DNA of 64,000 nt from positions 186,001 to 250,000 of the forward strand of contig NZ_JARXWF010000003.1 of the NCBI RefSeq assembly GCF_029892605.1, read 5' to 3'. The DNA is from Parabacteroides sp. PM6-13. Its GTDB lineage: Bacteria > Bacteroidota > Bacteroidia > Bacteroidales > Tannerellaceae. The translations under genes and the position numbers were made by a program. Positions 61,001-64,000 of this stretch are shown here, in pieces; position 1 is the stretch's first letter, and every line of letters begins with the position of its first letter. Below the pieces are notes generated by a model. That model saw only the letters and a program-made list of their open reading frames with translations, was not told the DNA's origin and ran no database searches.

Positions 61001-64000
61001 TTATTCATTCTTTTTGTATTTCTCCTGATATTCAGAAGGAGAGATGCCGTATAGCGCTTTGAAGTTCTTGGCGAAATAGGAACGGCTGCTGAACCCGACC
61101 TTTTGAGCTACTTCGGATATATTCATATCGGTATCTCTGAGCAGTTGTGCGCCGACCTCCAACCGGATATTACGTATCAGATCGATGGGGGAAAGGCCGG
61201 TGGCTGATTTTACTTTTCGGTAGAAGTTCGCTCGGCTCATGCCTAATGATTCGTATATCATCGATATATCCAATTCCTGGTTGGATATATTAGCCTTCAC
61301 AAAATCGACATACTGGCTGAGGAAATTGTTTTTCTCTGTCGTGGCGTCAATTTTTATATGAGCCAAGGTGTTCGATAGCGTAGGCTTCTCCGCGTGGAGA
61401 CTGCGGTTTTTCAATAGGTTTTTGATCCGAGCTTTCATTAAGGTGATCTGGAAAGGCTTGACGATATAGTCGTCCGCCCCGGCTTCAAGTCCCTCTTCAA
61501 TCTGGGAGGTCATCGATTTGGCCGTTAATAAAATAATAGGAATCTGCTTGTAGATCTCTGTTGTTTTGATCTGCTTGCATAATTCTATTCCGCTCATTTC
61601 GGGCATAATGACGTCGCTTATCACCAAATCAGGCATTTTCTCCAAGGCGGCGAGTGCCTCTTTTCCGTTTGTGGCGAGTAGGATCTTGTAGTCGTCTTCC
61701 AATTGAAGCTTCATGTACTGGAGGATTTCCGGATTGTCGTCGACAAGCAAGATCGATTGTTTTTGCATCGTTTCCACTTTGTCGAGCAAGAGGTTGATTT
61801 TTTTCTGTGTCTGTGTGTTCGACTGAAGAACGGCGACCTCCTCTTCGGGTAGGGAACTCTGATTGTCTGTATCGGGCAGAAGAATGATAAAGCGACTGCC
61901 TGTGTTTTCGGAACTATCTGCCCAGATATATCCTCCGTGTTGATTGATGATCGACCGGGTGAGGCTCAATCCGATACCTGTTCCAGGTGACTGCTGGTGT
62001 AGGTCGTTCTGAAACCGGTAGAAGGGTTCAAATATCTTTTTTCCTTCTTCTTGTGTAAAGCCCTTTCCGGTGTCGATCACCTCTATCAAAATATAATCTT
62101 TTTCGTTGATTTCTTGTTTTATCTTTTTGCTTTCCGACGGCACAACCGGTTTCCCGATCCGGCTTGTTTGCGAGATGCGCAAATAGACACTTTCACCGGA
62201 GGGGGTGAATTTGAATGCGTTTGACAATAGGTTATAGAAGACCTTTTCGATTTCGATCTCGTCATACGTGGCATAAAAGGTGTCGGGGAGATTGTTCTCC
62301 AGTATGAAACGAATGTTTCTCTTGTTGGCAACAGCTTCGAATGAGAGATATATTTCACGGATAAAGGCAGACAAGTTGATCTTTGTCTTATTCAGCATGC
62401 TTTTCCCGGCTTCGTATTTTTGTATGTCCATTAGGTTGTTGACCAGGAGAAGCATTCTTTTACTGTTTTTATTCATCAGAAGCAAGGATTGTTTTACCTC
62501 CGGAGAGAAGGATGGGTATTGCAAGAGCTCTTCCAAAGGGTTGATGATAAGCGTCAGGGGTGTGCGAAGCTCATGAGCAAAATTGGTGAACATACGGATG
62601 CGTTCTTCATGCAACTCTTTCATCCTCTCTTGCTCTTTTTGTTTGAAACGCATCTCCCGTTCGCGTTCATGCCGTCGGTGTTGATATCGATAGGTTAACA
62701 TAGCGGCAACCAATAAAAGCAAGGCGTATAGGCTGTAGGCCCACCAACTTCTGTATAAAGGAGGTTTAACTAGAATATGCAAAACGGTTTCATGTGGGTT
62801 CCATATACCGTCATTATTGGATGCCCGAACGCGGAAAGTGTAGCTGCCCGATCGAAGTTTGCTGTAATAGGCCTCCCGTCGGTTGCCAACCATATGCCAG
62901 TCGTTGTCCGCTCCTTCCAGTTTGTACATGTATTGGTTACTTTCCGGGTGTATGTAGTTCAAGGCGGAATAGGTAATGGCTATGTTGTTTTGCCAGGCTT
63001 GGAGCGTAATGGAATAGTCGGTCGGGTGGTTGGCCTTCGGATGGGTTCTTTTCAGTTGATGAATAATGTCTTCATGGTTATTCGTCACTAAGGAGGTAAT
63101 ATAGATCGGCGGAATGGTCGGGTTTTGTTTGATCTGTTGCGGGTTGAAAGCCAATATGCCTTTGCTTGCCGGGAAATAGATGGTTCCGTCGGAGGAGACC
63201 GATCCGGCATGGATGGAGAATTCCTGTGTGGGCACCGACGCTGACTTGACGGGATAGAACAGGTCGTCGTTCTTGTTCAACCGGAAAATATCACTCCCGC
63301 TGGCCACCCAAAGCTCTTGGTTGTTATCCAATACAAGGGAGGTGATGTTGCTGCTCGTGAGGCCCTCTTCCCGTTGGTAGTGTTTGACGAAGGAGAACTG
63401 CCGGTCTAATTTGAACAAGCCCCCCTTTGTCGTGGCTATCCATATCCTATCGGAATCCCGGACAAAGGAGGAGATGGTGCCCAGTCGGTCGTACTTGCCT
63501 AACGGCGGGAGCTTTTCGTTTAATGTTTCGAGCGTTTGTTGTTTTCTGTCATACAGGTAAATCTCCCCCCGAAGGGTGCCGAAGAGGAATACCTCGGGCT
63601 GCAACTCCATAATGGTGGTCACATACGGAAACGACTGCTTATGACCGTTTGCTACAAATTCATTTGTTCTACGACCTTTCCTGTCGATCATCACCAGATG
63701 GCTGTTGTTGTTTGTCGGGATCCACAAGTTTTTTTTGCTGTCGACATACAGGGTGAAGATATCATTCTCTTTCGAATCGAAGAGGAGGGTATATTTCCCG
63801 GTGCGTATGGAGAAGACATAGACAGAACCAAAGTGCGTGCCGCAATAAATAATATCGTCTTCAATCCGGATGGATTTGATGATGTTCAATTCGTAGTTCC
63901 CCTCTTCCGGATCGACAATCGGATATAGTTGCTGCTTGCGTGTGCGGGGCTCATAGAAAAGCAGGCCGGCACCTTCTGTGGCAAACCACATATTGCCGTT
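61001..64000 (-). CDS. Hybrid two-component system regulator (partial, N-terminus beyond the window)
   Basis: The C-terminal 1000 residues of a Bacteroides-type hybrid sensor that joins sensing, kinase and DNA binding in one chain. Visible in order are propeller repeats (MWFATEGAGLLFYE, IWIATTKGGLFKLD, LWVASGSDIFRL), a Y_Y_Y domain (YMYKLEGADNDWHMVG), and a membrane helix (WWAYSLYALLLLVAAMLTY). Next are the kinase (FAHELRTPLTLI, DTGKGFTQEEGKKIFEPFYR, GTGIGLSLTRSII), a receiver (ILLVDDNPEILQYM with phosphorylated Asp in LVISDVIMPEMSG) and an AraC helix-turn-helix (VGFSSRSYFAKNFKALYGISP). These proteins sense glycan fragments and switch on nearby carbohydrate genes. Its target locus lies outside this window or could be the pectin unit. 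Confidence 0.96.
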   Translation of the reverse strand, partial: NGNMWFATEGAGLLFYEPRTRKQQLYPIVDPEEGNYELNIIKSIRIEDDIIYCGTHFGSVYVFSIRTGKYTLLFDSKENDIFTLYVDSKKNLWIPTNNNSHLVMIDRKGRRTNEFVANGHKQSFPYVTTIMELQPEVFLFGTLRGEIYLYDRKQQTLETLNEKLPPLGKYDRLGTISSFVRDSDRIWIATTKGGLFKLDRQFSFVKHYQREEGLTSSNITSLVLDNNQELWVASGSDIFRLNKNDDLFYPVKSASVPTQEFSIHAGSVSSDGTIYFPASKGILAFNPQQIKQNPTIPPIYITSLVTNNHEDIIHQLKRTHPKANHPTDYSITLQAWQNNIAITYSALNYIHPESNQYMYKLEGADNDWHMVGNRREAYYSKLRSGSYTFRVRASNNDGIWNPHETVLHILVKPPLYRSWWAYSLYALLLLVAAMLTYRYQHRRHEREREMRFKQKEQERMKELHEERIRMFTNFAHELRTPLTLIINPLEELLQYPSFSPEVKQSLLLMNKNSKRMLLLVNNLMDIQKYEAGKSMLNKTKINLSAFIREIYLSFEAVANKRNIRFILENNLPDTFYATYDEIEIEKVFYNLLSNAFKFTPSGESVYLRISQTSRIGKPVVPSESKKIKQEINEKDYILIEVIDTGKGFTQEEGKKIFEPFYRFQNDLHQQSPGTGIGLSLTRSIINQHGGYIWADSSENTGSRFIILLPDTDNQSSLPEEEVAVLQSNTQTQKKINLLLDKVETMQKQSILLVDDNPEILQYMKLQLEDDYKILLATNGKEALAALEKMPDLVISDVIMPEMSGIELCKQIKTTEIYKQIPIILLTAKSMTSQIEEGLEAGADDYIVKPFQITLMKARIKNLLKNRSLHAEKPTLSNTLAHIKIDATTEKNNFLSQYVDFVKANISNQELDISMIYESLGMSRANFYRKVKSATGLSPIDLIRNIRLEVGAQLLRDTDMNISEVAQKVGFSSRSYFAKNFKALYGISPSEYQEKYKKNE

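Noticed and set aside
1..64000. rRNA genes, prophage or a full transposon
   Set aside because: No rRNA signature, phage structural genes or transposase was seen on either strand.

Overview
The window comes from a Bacteroidota genome, most likely Parabacteroides or a close relative. The signs are a type III glutamine synthetase, the DapL shortcut to diaminopimelate, long Bacteroidetes-type NusB and Rho proteins, a DUF5606 protein, a hybrid two-component regulator, and many promoters of the Bacteroides form TTG-N19/20-TAnnTTTG. The genus is an inference from protein resemblance, not a computed placement.

1-22000 (+ strand): a nitrogen-assimilation block. dapF and dapL finish meso-diaminopimelate. 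They are followed by a putative outer-membrane porin, PII (glnB), the ammonium channel amtB, ammonia-dependent asparagine synthetase asnA, glutamine synthetase III, glutamate synthase gltB and gltD, a long PurF-like amidotransferase, and a fused CarA-CarB carbamoyl phosphate synthetase. Together they take up ammonium, sense it, and fix it into Gln, Glu, Asn, carbamoyl phosphate and probably phosphoribosylamine. Seven-base-period, inverted repeats lie at several gene junctions of this block, ending a few bases before the start codons of dapL, asnA, glnN and gltD. Related repeats are embedded in frame inside gltB and inside the CarA part of carAB. A reverse-oriented S23-type four-helix-bundle gene sits between gltB and gltD, flanked by the same repeats.

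22178-33856: a repeated-domain lipoprotein. A minus-strand run follows: nusB, yajC, a YbbR-like gene, coaE and a DUF5606 gene. Then come a DUF1593 lipoprotein, a divergent DUF3276 (PUR-type) gene, a small two-cluster ferredoxin missed by length filters, a PorT-like barrel, cdsA, ftsH with a long acidic tail, and rsfS.

34035-37894: a tRNA-Gln(CTG) gene followed by two further partial copies of its 3' end plus terminator. These bracket hicAB with a small ORF, and then an AT-rich two-gene unit: a voltage-gated-channel-like protein and a PD-(D/E)xK nuclease-domain protein. This looks like a layered, partly decayed tRNA-associated island and is the best candidate here for an undescribed system.

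38323-44927: a three-gene rhamnogalacturonan-degradation unit: a PL11 lyase, a very large glycosidase-like lipoprotein and a five-bladed-propeller hydrolase-like protein. There is no SusC/SusD pair in view.

45035-52780 (- strand): rho with a long disordered insert, tilS, a zinc-ribbon coiled-coil protein, a NIF3-family protein, a small lipoprotein and aspS. 52922-56528: a RecD-like helicase coupled to a TPR protein with cold-shock/OB-like ends, a second candidate for a poorly described system. 56755-56842 holds four tandem 22-bp units. 57044-64000: a DsbA-like cytosolic protein, an SGNH hydrolase, a multi-PAS histidine kinase, and the C-terminal 1000 residues of a hybrid two-component regulator cut by the window edge.
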